Shown: piece by piece, positions 9,393 to 19,140 of the stretch
How positions within the stretch are numbered: the first letter of the stretch is position 1
How the letters are laid out: every line of letters starts with the position of its first letter
Assembly: GCF_014472415.1 (NCBI RefSeq)
Contig: NZ_JACSZV010000010.1
Location: 57,147 to 121,146 of the forward strand
From: Pseudomonas sp. N40(2020)
GTDB lineage: Bacteria; Pseudomonadota; Gammaproteobacteria; Pseudomonadales; Pseudomonadaceae
DNA length: 64,000 nt
Reading direction: 5' to 3'
The notes under the pieces: model-generated
The model's database searches: none
The model's input: only the letters and a program-made list of their open reading frames with translations
Told to the model about the DNA's origin: nothing
Position numbers and translations under genes: made by a program

Positions 9393-10787
9393 ATGAGCAC
9401 TGACAAGACCAATCAGTCCTGGGGCGGCCGCTTCAGTGAACCCGTCGACGCCTTCGTCGCCCGCTTCACCGCCTCCGTCACTTTCGACCAGCGCCTGTAT
9501 CGCCACGACATCATGGGCTCGATCGCCCACGCCACCATGCTGGCCAAGGTCGGCGTGCTGACCGATGCCGAGCGCGACAGCATCATCGAGGGCCTGAAGA
9601 CCATTCAGGGCGAAATCGAGGCCGGCCAGTTCGACTGGCGCATCGACCTCGAAGACGTGCACATGAACATCGAAGCGCGCCTGACCGACCGCATTGGCGT
9701 CACCGGCAAAAAACTGCACACCGGCCGCAGCCGCAACGATCAGGTTGCCACCGATATCCGCCTGTGGCTGCGTGACGAAATCGACCTGATCCTGGCCGAA
9801 ATCACTCGCCTGCAAAAAGGCCTGCTGGAGCAAGCCGAGCGCGAAGCTGCCAGCATCATGCCGGGCTTCACTCACCTGCAAACTGCTCAGCCAGTGACCT
9901 TCGGGCATCACATGCTGGCCTGGTTCGAAATGCTCAGCCGCGACTACGAGCGTCTGGTCGACTGCCGCAAGCGCACCAACCGCATGCCGCTGGGCAGCGC
10001 TGCGCTGGCTGGCACCACCTACCCGATCGACCGCGAGTACACCGCACAACTACTGGGCTTCGATGCCGTCGGCGGCAACTCGCTGGACAACGTTTCCGAT
10101 CGCGACTTCGCCATCGAATTCTGCTCGGCCGCAAGCATCGCGATGATGCACCTGTCGCGCTTCTCCGAAGAACTGGTGCTGTGGACCAGCGCGCAATTCC
10201 AGTTCATCGATCTGCCGGACCGTTTCTGCACCGGTAGCTCGATCATGCCGCAAAAGAAAAACCCCGACGTTCCTGAGCTGGTACGCGGCAAGACCGGCCG
10301 TGTGTTCGGCGCCCTGATGGGCCTGTTGACCCTGATGAAAGGCCAACCGCTGGCCTACAACAAGGACAACCAGGAAGACAAAGAGCCGCTGTTCGATGCC
10401 GCCGACACGCTGCGCGATTCGCTGCGTGCCTTTGCCGACATGATCCCGGCGATCAAGCCGAAACACGCGATCATGCGTGAAGCGGCGCTGCGTGGCTTCT
10501 CCACCGCGACCGACCTGGCGGACTACCTGGTGCGCCGTGGCCTGCCGTTCCGTGATTGCCACGAAATCGTTGGTCACGCGGTGAAGTACGGCGTCGACAC
10601 TGGCAAGGATCTGGCAGAAATGAGCCTGGAAGAACTGCGTCAGTTCAGCGACCAGATCGAGCAGGATGTGTTTGCCGTGCTGACCCTCGAAGGCTCGGTG
10701 AATGCCCGTGACCATATCGGCGGGACTGCGCCGGCGCAGGTCAAGGCTGCGGTTGTGCGCGGTCAGGCCCTGATCGCCAGCCGCTAA
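9393..10787 (+). CDS. argH: Argininosuccinate lyase
   Basis: The protein has 464 residues, standard for ArgH. The fumarase/aspartase superfamily signature [12 protein letters not shown] is at residues 281-292, and [13 protein letters not shown] and TPxH-like [14 protein letters not shown] lie in the active-site region. It splits argininosuccinate into arginine and fumarate, the last step of arginine synthesis. The start at [17 protein letters not shown] is chosen because WGGRF is the conserved family N-terminus; the in-frame extension to 9309 has no homology. It is divergent from algR. Confidence 0.96.
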   Translation: MSTDKTNQSWGGRFSEPVDAFVARFTASVTFDQRLYRHDIMGSIAHATMLAKVGVLTDAERDSIIEGLKTIQGEIEAGQFDWRIDLEDVHMNIEARLTDRIGVTGKKLHTGRSRNDQVATDIRLWLRDEIDLILAEITRLQKGLLEQAEREAASIMPGFTHLQTAQPVTFGHHMLAWFEMLSRDYERLVDCRKRTNRMPLGSAALAGTTYPIDREYTAQLLGFDAVGGNSLDNVSDRDFAIEFCSAASIAMMHLSRFSEELVLWTSAQFQFIDLPDRFCTGSSIMPQKKNPDVPELVRGKTGRVFGALMGLLTLMKGQPLAYNKDNQEDKEPLFDAADTLRDSLRAFADMIPAIKPKHAIMREAALRGFSTATDLADYLVRRGLPFRDCHEIVGHAVKYGVDTGKDLAEMSLEELRQFSDQIEQDVFAVLTLEGSVNARDHIGGTAPAQVKAAVVRGQALIASR

Positions 10788-10798
10788 AAACCAAAAGC

Positions 10799-10873
10799 TT
10801 CGCGAGCAGGCTCGCTCCCACAGTTTGGATTTGAGAATACAGTCTAAATGTGGGAGCGAGCTTGCTCGCGAAT
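10799..10873. repeat. REP element, inverted pair
   Basis: Two REP units face each other: GCGAGCAGGCTCGCTCCCAC and, about 30 bases later, its near reverse complement GTGGGAGCGAGCTTGCTCGC. Paired palindromic REPs of this core are common between genes in the P. fluorescens group. This one lies between convergent argH and the GST gene. Confidence 0.88.
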
Positions 10874-10897
10874 GCTGACTTCAGATCAGCACAGAAC

Positions 10898-11557
10898 TCA
10901 CTTCTTCGCCGCGATCATCGCCAAAAACGCCGGCATCGCAGCCTCCTTGTCCGCCGCAATACTCTGCACATGCGGATTCTGCTCAAGTCGCTCCAGCAGC
11001 GCCTTGGCCTTCGGCATCTCCGCCAGCAAATCAATCCCGAACAACTTCTGCCCCGCCGCGCACGCCAACGGCACGCTGTACAGGAAGTACAAATCGGCAA
11101 TGCTCAGACTGTCGCCTGCCACATACGGAGCGAATTTGCCGTGGCGGCCCAGCGAAGCAAAACCCAGCAGCAACTCGGACTTGGTCTTTTCCTTGATCGC
11201 GTCCGGCAAAGTCATGCCGAAAAACGCTTCGCCGTAACAGGCGCGGCCCGGCAGTTCGATGTACAGCTCGATTTCCTTGGCAATTGCCAACACCTGCGCA
11301 CGCTCGAACGGGTCGCTCGGCAGCAGCGGCGTGCCTTTCTGGGTCTGTTCGAGGTATTCGAGAATGATCGCGGTTTCATTGATGTAACCGGCGTCAACGC
11401 CCAGCACCGGCACTTTGCCGCGCGGACTGATCGCCAGTGAATCCGGAGTCTGCCCCGGATAGAACGTGACCTCTTCGAACGGCAGGCCTTTTTCCAGCAG
11501 CGCCAGTTTGACCATGTTGTAGTAATTGCTGACTGAGAATCCGTAGAGCTTGAGCAT
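10898..11557 (-). CDS. Glutathione S-transferase family protein
   Basis: This 219-residue protein has an N-terminal thioredoxin-fold domain (MLKLYGFSVSNYYNMVKLALLEKG, with the glutathione-binding segments RGKVPVL and NETAIILEYLE). An all-helical C-terminal domain follows (LSIADLYFLYSVPLACAAGQ). It should conjugate or bind glutathione; the substrate cannot be inferred. The ATG at 11557 is preferred over a GTG at 11560 because GGAGG sits 7 bases upstream of it. Confidence 0.87.
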   Translation of the reverse strand: MLKLYGFSVSNYYNMVKLALLEKGLPFEEVTFYPGQTPDSLAISPRGKVPVLGVDAGYINETAIILEYLEQTQKGTPLLPSDPFERAQVLAIAKEIELYIELPGRACYGEAFFGMTLPDAIKEKTKSELLLGFASLGRHGKFAPYVAGDSLSIADLYFLYSVPLACAAGQKLFGIDLLAEMPKAKALLERLEQNPHVQSIAADKEAAMPAFLAMIAAKK

Positions 11558-11680
11558 CACATAGCCTCCGGGCCGTGCGGGGTGGGCGGTGTCTGTTTAT
11601 AGATCGCCGAGGCGAATCCCGCCAGCAGCATCACGCCGCTGAATGCGGGTAAACTGGCGCCTTTCCTTGAGGAGCCTGCC

Positions 11681-11971
11681 ATGAGCGAGCCGACAGACAT
11701 CGACAACGACAATGACGAAGAAGAGTTCGCCGAGGCTACGTTGATCGAAGCCATCGAGAACCAGATCGAAAGCGACAACCCGCCAGCGGCCAAAGCCACG
11801 CTTAACAAACTCACTTTGGTGGGCGTCGAGCGCGAAGAAATCCTCAACCTGATGGCCCATGTGCTGGCGTACGAGATTGACGCGATGCTCGATGAAGACC
11901 GTCCGTTCAACACCGAATGGTATGAAGCGGCGCTGCGCGCATTGCCTGAGTTGCCACCGGAAAAGCCGTAA
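11681..11971 (+). CDS. Conserved small acidic Pseudomonas protein
   Basis: This is a 96-residue, strongly acidic protein. Its N-terminus is low complexity (DIDNDNDEEEFAEA), followed by helices (LNKLTLVGVEREEILNLMAHVLAYEI) and a Pro/Glu tail. It has a good ribosome site (TTGAGGAG) 6-8 bases before the ATG. I do not recognise a named domain. The conserved helical core with the WYEAALRALPELP ending suggests a small protein-binding factor, but no function can be assigned. Confidence 0.75.
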   Translation: MSEPTDIDNDNDEEEFAEATLIEAIENQIESDNPPAAKATLNKLTLVGVEREEILNLMAHVLAYEIDAMLDEDRPFNTEWYEAALRALPELPPEKP

Positions 11972-11984
11972 CCGGGCCGCTACC

Positions 11985-12008
11985 TGTGGGAGCAGGTTTG
12001 CTCCCACA
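11985..12008. repeat. short REP-like palindrome
   Basis: TGTGGGAGCAGG and TTTGCTCCCACA form a near-perfect hairpin sharing the GGGAGC core of the REP units elsewhere in the window. It is 14 bases after the preceding stop codon and may act in 3'-end formation. Confidence 0.7.
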
Positions 12009-12163
12009 CAATTTGTCACCCATCCATCCAGCCTTCTCCCAGACCCTGACTACACTGGAAACCGCCCCCAGACAAAAACCCTGACGCGCACACTGGACAG
12101 TCCGCGCCGGCAGGTTCACCTTAGGGGCGCTGTCGTCCAATTCCTAGAAAGTCTGGAGTCCTT

Positions 12164-12409
12164 ATGTCGCTTACCCCTGAGTTGGTTGCCGAACTGGAAG
12201 TCCTCGCACTCTTCAACCTGGACAGTTCCCAGGAAGGTTTGAAAATTCATCAGACCGCTGCCCCGAAACACATCGCCGCTGCCCAGCGCCTCTTTGAGAA
12301 AGAACTCACTGACCAGCCCGATGGCGGTTATCTGACCAGCCTGGGTCGTGATGCTGCGCAAAATGTGCAAACCGTGCTGACGATTCTGAAAGAGCAAGAA
12401 ACCGCCTGA
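12164..12409 (+). CDS. TIGR02647 family protein
   Basis: This 81-residue helical protein begins SLTPELVAELEVLALFNL and contains KIHQTAAPKHIAAAQRLFEK, the pattern of the TIGR02647 family found upstream of cyaA in Pseudomonas (PA5271 by position). The family is sometimes labelled DNA-binding, but no helix-turn-helix is clear to me. AGGAGT... lies close to the ATG (GGAGTCCTTATG). Function is unknown. Confidence 0.82.
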   Translation: MSLTPELVAELEVLALFNLDSSQEGLKIHQTAAPKHIAAAQRLFEKELTDQPDGGYLTSLGRDAAQNVQTVLTILKEQETA

Positions 12410-12593
12410 TCCTCCCCGACTTTGCCCACGGGAACTCCTGCCACGGGATTTCCGCGGGCCCACTCTGTCTCCCCGCGATAGAAATCTGACGTCAAAAAAC
12501 AAATTCAGCTTAAAACTCCCGCTGCGCAAAGGCTAAACTGCCCCCCATTCCGAGACCCTCTTCGTCCGAGCCTGCGAGCCGGTTTGAGCTGAC

Positions 12594-15437
12594 ATGACGC
12601 GCACCCACGAAATCCGCCCCGATCTGGACGAGGGAATCGACCGCAAGGTTCTCAGCCAGCTACGCGCACGTTTTCTCAAACTCAATGAAGTTCGTCTTGG
12701 CCGCGCGCTGGAAGGCTTGTCGACGCGTCAGCAAGGCGTACTGACGCTGCTGCCGCTGTTCTTCCACGTCAACCATCCGCTGCTGCCGGGTTATGTTTCG
12801 GGCAGTACGCCCGCCGGCCTGTCGAATTATGAGCCGGATGCCAATACCCTTGCCGAAGCCCAACGCCTGACCCGCTCGTTCTCCTACAAGCCGCGCCACG
12901 GCAGCAACCCGCCGCGACCGATTCACGGACTGTTCCTGATGGGCAGCCTCGGCACGCTGGCTCAGGCAGATCAAAGCGATATGGACGTGTGGGTCTGCCA
13001 CGCACCGGACCTGAGCGAAAGCGAACTCGCGGAACTGCGCAAGAAATGCCAGTTGCTCGAAACCTGGGCGGCGAGCCAGGGCGCGGAGGCGCACTTCTTT
13101 CTGATTGATCCGGTGCGCTTCGTCAAAGGTGAACGCGACAGTCAACTCAGTTCGGAAAACTGCGGCACCACCCAGCACTATCTGCTGCTGGACGAGTTCT
13201 ACCGCACTGCGATCTGGCTGGCCGGGCGCACACCAATCTGGTGGCTGGTGCCGGTTTACGAAGAAAGCGCCTACGACCTGTACACCCACACGCTGCTGTC
13301 CAAGCGTTTCATCCGCGCCGACGAAACCCTCGACCTCGGGCATCTGGCGACGATTCCGCCGGGTGAGTTCATCGGCGCCGGCTTGTGGCAGTTGTTCAAG
13401 GGCATCGAGTCGCCCTACAAGTCGGTGCTCAAACTGCTGCTGACCGAGGTCTACGCCAGCGAGCACCCGAAAGTGCAGTGCCTGAGCCTGCGCTACAAGC
13501 AAGCGGTGTTCGCCAACCAGCTCGATCTGGATGAACTTGACCCGTACATGGTCGTGTATCGGCGCATCGAGGAATACCTCACTGCGCGCAACGAGCCGGA
13601 GCGACTGGAACTGGTGCGCCGTGCGTTGTATCTGAAGGTCAACCGCAAGCTCACCGGCAGCAGTCGCAGCCAAGGCTGGCAGCGTTCGCTGCTGGAGCGC
13701 CTGGCCAATGAGTGGCATTGGGATCAACGACAACTGGCGCTGCTCGACAGCCGCAGCCAGTGGAAAGTCCGGCAGGTCAGCGCCGAGCGCCGCGCGCTGG
13801 TCAACGAACTCAATTACAGCTACCGCTTCCTGACCCAGTTCGCCCGCACCGAACAGACCGTCAGCCTGATCAACAAACGTGACCTCAACGTCCTCGGTCG
13901 CAGGCTGTATGCAGCGTTCGAGCGCAAGGCTGACAAGGTCGAGTTCATCAACCCAGGCATCGCTCCGGATCTGGCCGAAGACACCCTGACCCTGGTGCAA
14001 TCGCGTAACAAGAAGGAGCCGGGGCAAACCCAGTGGGGCCTGTACAACGGCAGCCTCACGGCGCTGGAGTGGGAACATTTCGCGCCGATCAAGCGCAGCC
14101 GCGAATTGCTCGAACTGCTGACATGGTGTCACCGCAACGGCGTGATCGACAGCAGTACCCGGCTGGCCCTGCACCCCGGCAACAGCGACCTGAGCGAGTT
14201 CGAACTGTTCAACCTGCTCGGCAGCCTGCAACAAAGCATTGCCCTGCCCTTGCCCACCGTTGCCGAAGAACCTTTGCTGCGCGCCGCGGTGCCAAGCGAG
14301 GTGCTGATTCTGGTCAACGTCGGGGTTGATCCGCTCAAGCATCACCGCGACCTGAACATCCTGATGACCACCGAGCGCACCGATTCGCTGAGTTACGCCG
14401 GGGTGCGCGAAAACCTCGTGCTGACGCTGGATCAGGTCACGCTTAACAGCTGGAATGAAGTGCTGGTCAACCGTTTCGATGGCCCCCACGCCCTGCTCGA
14501 TTGCCTGCGTGATTACCTCAACAACTTGCCGCTCGGGCCGTTACAGCCGTCGTTGAAGGTGCGCTGCTTCTGCCACAACCGTGCGCATTTCATCGCCCGC
14601 CGCGTGGAAGAAATCGTCGATACCGCGCAAAACCTGTTGCTCAGCGAATTGAACCATCGTTACCTGATTCAGGTGCAGCAGCACTATCACGTACTGGAAT
14701 TGGTGCCAGGCCAGGTCAACCACGTCGCCCTCGCGACTCTGCCGGCCTTGCTCGATTACCTCGGTGAAGAACAGGCGCGCTACAGCCCGCTGCATCTGGA
14801 TCCGATGGCGCTGGAAGATCACGACCTCGCGTTGATCCTGCCGATGGGCCAGCCGGAATCCATTCAAGTGTTCTACCGGATTACCGAGCAGCAAGCCGAG
14901 TTGTATGTGCTGGATGAGTTCAACGCCTTGTGGCAACAGCATTTGCCGTATCACGACGAACAAAGCCTGCTGGTGCCGCTGCAGCGTTTCCTGCAGTCGA
15001 TCCAGTATCGGCGCGAAGCTTCACTGCCGATGGACGCCGCCCCCTCGGCCCGCCTCGAAACGTTGTATTACCAGTTATTGCCTTCAGGCCCGGGACGGGC
15101 GCGACGGGTCGAAGCACGGCCAGCGCCGCAGACACCGGTCAACAAACCGTTCTACGACGTGCAGGCGATTGTCGGCAAAGCCGCACCGGGGGAAGTGCAG
15201 GTCACCTTGTATTGCAATCAACGGGAATTCAGCGAGCTGGAACATGGCGACCAACTGTTCAGCGTGGTCGCACGGGAGATCGTCGAGCAGCGCCGCGAGA
15301 CCGAACGCTATCGCTGCTACATCACCGACCTGGACCTCTCGGGCCTGCTCGGTGATGGTCAGAGCTCAAGCAATCTGTATCTGCGCTACAAGGCGGACCT
15401 GGAGCGCGCCCTGAACGAGGCACTCGAACAGGCCTGA
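12594..15437 (+). CDS. cyaA: Class I adenylate cyclase
   Basis: The protein has 947 residues, the size of proteobacterial class I cyclases. The N-terminal catalytic half carries LFLMGSLGTLAQADQSDMDV, with the paired aspartates that define the nucleotidyltransferase-type active site, and VRFVKGERDSQLSSENCGTT. The C-terminal half is the regulatory region. It converts ATP to cAMP, which feeds Vfr/Crp signalling. It is monocistronic here; in P. aeruginosa the same neighbours (TIGR02647 gene and rnk) flank it. Confidence 0.95.
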   Translation: MTRTHEIRPDLDEGIDRKVLSQLRARFLKLNEVRLGRALEGLSTRQQGVLTLLPLFFHVNHPLLPGYVSGSTPAGLSNYEPDANTLAEAQRLTRSFSYKPRHGSNPPRPIHGLFLMGSLGTLAQADQSDMDVWVCHAPDLSESELAELRKKCQLLETWAASQGAEAHFFLIDPVRFVKGERDSQLSSENCGTTQHYLLLDEFYRTAIWLAGRTPIWWLVPVYEESAYDLYTHTLLSKRFIRADETLDLGHLATIPPGEFIGAGLWQLFKGIESPYKSVLKLLLTEVYASEHPKVQCLSLRYKQAVFANQLDLDELDPYMVVYRRIEEYLTARNEPERLELVRRALYLKVNRKLTGSSRSQGWQRSLLERLANEWHWDQRQLALLDSRSQWKVRQVSAERRALVNELNYSYRFLTQFARTEQTVSLINKRDLNVLGRRLYAAFERKADKVEFINPGIAPDLAEDTLTLVQSRNKKEPGQTQWGLYNGSLTALEWEHFAPIKRSRELLELLTWCHRNGVIDSSTRLALHPGNSDLSEFELFNLLGSLQQSIALPLPTVAEEPLLRAAVPSEVLILVNVGVDPLKHHRDLNILMTTERTDSLSYAGVRENLVLTLDQVTLNSWNEVLVNRFDGPHALLDCLRDYLNNLPLGPLQPSLKVRCFCHNRAHFIARRVEEIVDTAQNLLLSELNHRYLIQVQQHYHVLELVPGQVNHVALATLPALLDYLGEEQARYSPLHLDPMALEDHDLALILPMGQPESIQVFYRITEQQAELYVLDEFNALWQQHLPYHDEQSLLVPLQRFLQSIQYRREASLPMDAAPSARLETLYYQLLPSGPGRARRVEARPAPQTPVNKPFYDVQAIVGKAAPGEVQVTLYCNQREFSELEHGDQLFSVVAREIVEQRRETERYRCYITDLDLSGLLGDGQSSSNLYLRYKADLERALNEALEQA

Positions 15438-15444
15438 GGCGGGG

Positions 15445-15855
15445 TTATTCCGGAAACGCGCCACCGTTGGCCGGCTGCGATTCGACTTCGAGCAAGGTCA
15501 ATTTCAGGGTCTTGCCGCCCGGTGCGGGCCAGTCGATGTGTTGACCGACTTTCAGGCCCAGCAGTGCGCTGCCGACCGGTGCCAGAATCGAGATTTTGCC
15601 CTCATCGGCGTTGGCATCCTTGGGATAGACCAGCGTCAGGTGATAGTCCTTGCCGCTGCCTTCTTCGCGGCAGTGAACACGGGAATTCATCGTCACGACA
15701 TCGGCGGGCACTTCATCGTGGCTGACCAGGGTATCGGCGCGGTCCAGTTCGGTTTGCAACGCAATCACGCCCGGCAGCGAGTCATCCAGGCTGTCGATCA
15801 GGCGCTCCAGACGTTGCACGTCCAGACGGGTAAGGGTGATGGAAGGTGCGGTCAT
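15445..15855 (-). CDS. rnk: Rnk, nucleoside diphosphate kinase regulator
   Basis: This 136-residue protein has an N-terminal short coiled coil (TRLDVQRLERLIDSLDDSL) and a GreA/GreB-type C-terminal domain (LTLVYPKDANADEGKISILAPVGSALLGLKVGQ, seen in parts). Rnk binds RNA polymerase near the secondary channel and in Pseudomonas influences NDP kinase and alginate. The start at MTAPSITLTRLD gives the family length; an upstream in-frame extension to 15885 has no similarity. It is convergent with cyaA. Confidence 0.93.
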   Translation of the reverse strand: MTAPSITLTRLDVQRLERLIDSLDDSLPGVIALQTELDRADTLVSHDEVPADVVTMNSRVHCREEGSGKDYHLTLVYPKDANADEGKISILAPVGSALLGLKVGQHIDWPAPGGKTLKLTLLEVESQPANGGAFPE

Positions 15856-15894
15856 GATCCGGGCAGACTCCTTTCTTCTGCACACTAAAAAAGC

Positions 15895-15922
15895 AAAACC
15901 CCGCCAAAAAAGACGGGGTTTT
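15895..15922 (-). terminator. rho-independent terminator of cyaY-DUF1289
   Basis: Stem AAAACCCCG / CGGGGTTTT, read on the minus strand, is followed by a T-rich stretch. It lies downstream of the DUF1289 gene and upstream of rnk, so it separates the two transcripts. Confidence 0.8.
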
Positions 15923-15983
15923 CACCAGGCCTCGATGGGTTGAGGCGTGTTCGGACACTATCACAGCTCAAAAAATATACAAG

Positions 15984-16205
15984 TCACGCCCCGGTGGTGC
16001 GGCGTTGCTGTGCCTGGGTGACGATCACCCGACGGCGCTCATCATCCGCCGAGCGCCACTCGCGAATGTCTTCGACATGCCGGAAACAGCCGAGGCAGAC
16101 CTTTTGCTCATCCAGCCGGCACACGCCGCTGCACGGCGAAGGCACCGCCGGGCTGATGTTGCTGTAAAGCGGCTTGGGCGGACGAACGGGAGCGGTGTCA
16201 GTCAC
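15984..16205 (-). CDS. DUF1289 family cysteine-motif protein
   Basis: This 73-residue protein has four conserved cysteines in SPCSGVCRLDEQKVCLGCFR, the DUF1289 signature, which probably binds a metal or Fe-S cluster. A basic C-terminal tail follows (DDERRRVIVTQAQQRR). I choose the GTG at 16205 because the longer in-frame ORF simply reads through cyaY on a shifted frame. The GTG is 5 bases past the cyaY stop, so the two are probably cotranscribed. CyaY is an iron donor, which makes an iron or sulfur link plausible; that is inference. Confidence 0.83.
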   Translation of the reverse strand: MTDTAPVRPPKPLYSNISPAVPSPCSGVCRLDEQKVCLGCFRHVEDIREWRSADDERRRVIVTQAQQRRTTGA

Positions 16206-16209
16206 AGAA

Positions 16210-16542
16210 TCACAGACCTTCGAAATCGAATTCGGCGCCGGCCTGTTGCTTGACGATACGCTCAAGCATCTCGCCCAGTTGCTCTTCGCTCTTGTCGCAC
16301 ATCCAGCGTTCGCTTTCTTCGTCGTAGTCGAAGTGGAAACCACCTGACACGGCTGCCAGCCAGAGCTGGCGCAGCGGCTCCTGACGGCTGAAGATCAGCT
16401 GCGAGCCGTTCTCGAACTTGACCGTCAGGACACCGGCCGAGCTCTCCAGATCGATATCCAGATCGCTTTCGTCAAAGATGTCTTCCAGCGTTTGCTGGGT
16501 GGCATCGACCAGATCGTGAAAACGGGCTTCGGTCAAACTCAT
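16210..16542 (-). CDS. cyaY: CyaY, bacterial frataxin
   Basis: This 110-residue protein begins MSLTEARFHDLVDATQQTLED and has the acidic ridge (DIFDESDLDIDLES) that binds iron. The family strands VLTVKFENGSQLIFSRQ and IWLA-like LRQLWLAAVSGGFHF also match. Frataxin modulates Fe-S cluster assembly. The start is set by this conserved N-terminus, although the frame runs open upstream through the REP region. It is divergent from lptM-lysA, as in other gamma-proteobacteria. Confidence 0.94.
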   Translation of the reverse strand: MSLTEARFHDLVDATQQTLEDIFDESDLDIDLESSAGVLTVKFENGSQLIFSRQEPLRQLWLAAVSGGFHFDYDEESERWMCDKSEEQLGEMLERIVKQQAGAEFDFEGL

Positions 16543-16654
16543 TGTGGCAACCTCAAAAAAATGTCTGCTCAGGCTCAAGCGCCGAAAGATACGGACGCTG
16601 CTTGCCGATTGCAAAGGATACCGACCAAGTACCTGTTGGCCCTTCCAACAACGC

Positions 16655-16748
16655 CCCTGTGGGAGCGAGCCTGCTCGCGAAAGCGGTGTGCCAGGCAGCG
16701 AGCCTGTTGAACTTGCCGGCCCCTTCGCGAGCAGGCTCGCTCCCACGG
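16655..16748. repeat. REP element, inverted pair
   Basis: CTGTGGGAGCGAGCCTGCTC and, 50 bases later, GAGCAGGCTCGCTCCCAC face each other. It lies in the divergent cyaY-lptM gap and carries the same core as the REPs at 10.8 and 21.5 kb. Confidence 0.88.
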
Positions 16749-16862
16749 GTAATAATGATGCACTTCTCAGGAGCCCCGCCGGACGGGAACCCCGTCGCAT
16801 AGGCAAGCTGCCGGGTGGCCGGTATACTCCGGCGCAATTAACGCATTTTCAAGGATTTCGCC

Positions 16863-17036
16863 ATGAAGCGCCTGATCTCTTCCCTTGCTGCGCTCGTCGC
16901 GGTTGCCTGCCTTGTCTCGGCCTGCGGTCAAAAAGGCCCGCTGTACCTGCCCGATGACGATCAGGACCCGGCCGAGCAAGCCCAGTCTTCGCAAAAGCAG
17001 CCTGCTTCCAAAGCACACAAGCACGACGTTTACTAA
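16863..17036 (+). CDS. lptM: LptM-type small outer-membrane lipoprotein
   Basis: This 57-residue ORF is short but clear. A signal sequence ([20 protein letters not shown]) ends in a lipobox with Cys21, followed at once by GQKGPLYLP, the invariant LptM (YifL/LppL) motif. In E. coli LptM binds the LptDE translocon and helps LptD mature. It sits directly upstream of lysA, the usual arrangement, with a 9-base gap. The remainder is a polar Gln/Lys/His tail. Confidence 0.93.
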   Translation: MKRLISSLAALVAVACLVSACGQKGPLYLPDDDQDPAEQAQSSQKQPASKAHKHDVY

Positions 17037-17045
17037 GGGATCGCC

Positions 17046-18293
17046 ATGGACGCTTTTAACTACCGTGGCGGGGAGCTGTTCGCGGAAGGTGTGGCGCTGT
17101 CCGCCATCGCCGACCGCTTCGGCACTCCCACCTATGTTTACTCGCGCGCGCACATCGAAGCCCAGTACCTGGCCTTCGCCGATGCGCTGGCCGGCATGCC
17201 GCATCTGGTTTGCTTTGCGGTCAAAGCCAACTCCAACCTTGGCGTGCTGAATGTCCTGGCCCGTCTCGGCGCCGGTTTCGACATCGTCTCCCGGGGTGAA
17301 TTGGAACGCGTACTGGCCGCTGGCGGCAGCGCCGACAAGATCGTGTTCTCCGGGGTCGGCAAGACCCGTGACGACATGCGTCGCGCACTGGAAGTCGGCG
17401 TGCATTGCTTCAACGTCGAATCCACCGACGAGCTGGAGCGCCTGCAAGTCGTGGCCGCCGAGCTGGGCGTTCGCGCGCCGGTCTCGCTGCGCGTCAACCC
17501 GGATGTCGATGCCGGCACCCACCCGTACATTTCCACCGGTCTCAAAGAGAACAAGTTCGGCATCGCCATCGCCGACGCCGAAGACGTGTACGTGCGCGCC
17601 GCGCATCTGCCGAACCTGGAAGTGATTGGTGTCGACTGCCACATCGGTTCGCAGTTGACTACATTGCCGCCGTTCATCGACGCCCTCGACCGTCTGCTGG
17701 ATCTGGTCGATCGCCTCGGCGATTGCGGCATTCACCTGCGCCACATCGATCTCGGTGGTGGTTTGGGTGTGCGTTATCGCGATGAAGAGCCGCCATTGGC
17801 CGGTGACTACATCAAAGCCGTGCGCGAGCGTCTGGACGGTCGTGATCTGGCACTGGTGTTCGAACCGGGCCGTTTCATCGTCGCCAATGCTGGTGTGCTG
17901 CTGACGCAAGTCGAGTACCTCAAGCACACCGAACACAAAGACTTCGCCATCGTCGACGCGGCGATGAACGACCTGATCCGCCCGGCGCTGTACCAGGCGT
18001 GGATGGACGTCACCGCGGTCAAACCCCGCGACACCGCTGCGCGTAAATACGACATCGTCGGCCCGATCTGCGAAACCGGTGACTTCCTCGCCAAGGACCG
18101 TGAGCTTGCGCTGGAGGAAGGCGACTTGCTGGCGGTGCATTCGGCCGGTGCCTACGGTTTTGTGATGAGCTCCAACTACAACACCCGCGGCCGTGCCGCC
18201 GAGGTGCTGGTGGACGGTGACAAGGTCTTTGAAGTGCGTCGCCGCGAAACCGTGGCTGAGCTGTTTGCCGGCGAAAGCCTGCTGCCGGAGTAA
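17046..18293 (+). CDS. lysA: Diaminopimelate decarboxylase
   Basis: The protein has 415 residues in the PLP alanine-racemase fold. The Schiff-base lysine is Lys60 in LVCFAVKANSNLGVL. Substrate residues follow in GVDCHIGSQLT, EPGRFIVANAG and GPICETGDFLA, with the Cys of the second subunit in the last motif. It decarboxylates meso-DAP to lysine. It is the first enzyme of a lysA-dapF-DUF484-xerC-HAD operon with gaps of 13 bases or fewer. Confidence 0.97.
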   Translation: MDAFNYRGGELFAEGVALSAIADRFGTPTYVYSRAHIEAQYLAFADALAGMPHLVCFAVKANSNLGVLNVLARLGAGFDIVSRGELERVLAAGGSADKIVFSGVGKTRDDMRRALEVGVHCFNVESTDELERLQVVAAELGVRAPVSLRVNPDVDAGTHPYISTGLKENKFGIAIADAEDVYVRAAHLPNLEVIGVDCHIGSQLTTLPPFIDALDRLLDLVDRLGDCGIHLRHIDLGGGLGVRYRDEEPPLAGDYIKAVRERLDGRDLALVFEPGRFIVANAGVLLTQVEYLKHTEHKDFAIVDAAMNDLIRPALYQAWMDVTAVKPRDTAARKYDIVGPICETGDFLAKDRELALEEGDLLAVHSAGAYGFVMSSNYNTRGRAAEVLVDGDKVFEVRRRETVAELFAGESLLPE

Positions 18294-18296
18294 CCC

Positions 18297-19127
18297 ATGC
18301 TGCTGCGTTTTACCAAAATGCACGGCCTGGGCAACGACTTCATGGTTCTCGACCTGGTCAGCCAGCACGCGCATATTCAGCCCAAGCACGCCAAACAATG
18401 GGGCGACCGGCACACCGGCATAGGTTTCGACCAATTGCTGATCGTCGAGGCGCCGAGCAATCCGGACGTGGATTTCCGTTATCGGATCTTCAATTCCGAC
18501 GGCTCCGAAGTGGAGCAGTGCGGCAATGGTGCGCGCTGCTTCGCCCGCTTCGTGCTCGACAAGCGGCTGACCGCCAAACGGCAGATCCGCGTCGAGACCA
18601 AGGGCGGCATCATCGAACTGGACGTGCGTAACGACGGCCAGATCGGCGTGAACATGGGCGCCCCGCGCCTGGTGCCGGCGGACATTCCGTTCGAAGCACC
18701 GGCGCAGGCCGCAAGCTATCAACTGGAAGTAGACGGCACCACGGTCGAACTGGCCGCCGTGTCGATGGGCAACCCACACGCCGTGCTGCGCGTGCAGGAC
18801 ATCAACAGCGCGCCGGTGCATGAACTGGGGCCGAAAATCGAACACCATCCGCGCTTCCCGGCGCGGGTCAATGTCGGTTTCCTCCAGGTTATCGATCGCC
18901 ACCGCGCGCAACTGCGCGTCTGGGAACGCGGCGCCGGGGAAACCCAGGCCTGTGGCACCGGCGCTTGCGCTGCGGCTGTTGCAGCCATCAGTCAGGGGTG
19001 GATGGATTCGCCGCTGTTGATCGACCTGCCCGGCGGGCGTCTGTCCATTGAATGGGCAGGCCCTGGCCAACCGGTGTTGATGACCGGCCCGGCAGTGCGT
19101 GTATACGAAGGACAAGTGCGTCTTTGA
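18297..19127 (+). CDS. dapF: Diaminopimelate epimerase
   Basis: This 276-residue protein carries both catalytic cysteines: Cys75 in [10 protein letters not shown] and Cys219 in [11 protein letters not shown]. The N-terminal [15 protein letters not shown] is the family start. It interconverts LL- and meso-diaminopimelate, supplying lysA and peptidoglycan. It starts 3 bases after the lysA stop. Confidence 0.97.
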   Translation: MLLRFTKMHGLGNDFMVLDLVSQHAHIQPKHAKQWGDRHTGIGFDQLLIVEAPSNPDVDFRYRIFNSDGSEVEQCGNGARCFARFVLDKRLTAKRQIRVETKGGIIELDVRNDGQIGVNMGAPRLVPADIPFEAPAQAASYQLEVDGTTVELAAVSMGNPHAVLRVQDINSAPVHELGPKIEHHPRFPARVNVGFLQVIDRHRAQLRVWERGAGETQACGTGACAAAVAAISQGWMDSPLLIDLPGGRLSIEWAGPGQPVLMTGPAVRVYEGQVRL

Positions 19128-19140
19128 GTGAGCAGAAACC

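Noticed and set aside
12660..14489. 609-codon minus-strand frame
   Set aside because: It lies wholly opposite cyaA; cyaA has clear catalytic motifs and the antisense frame has none.
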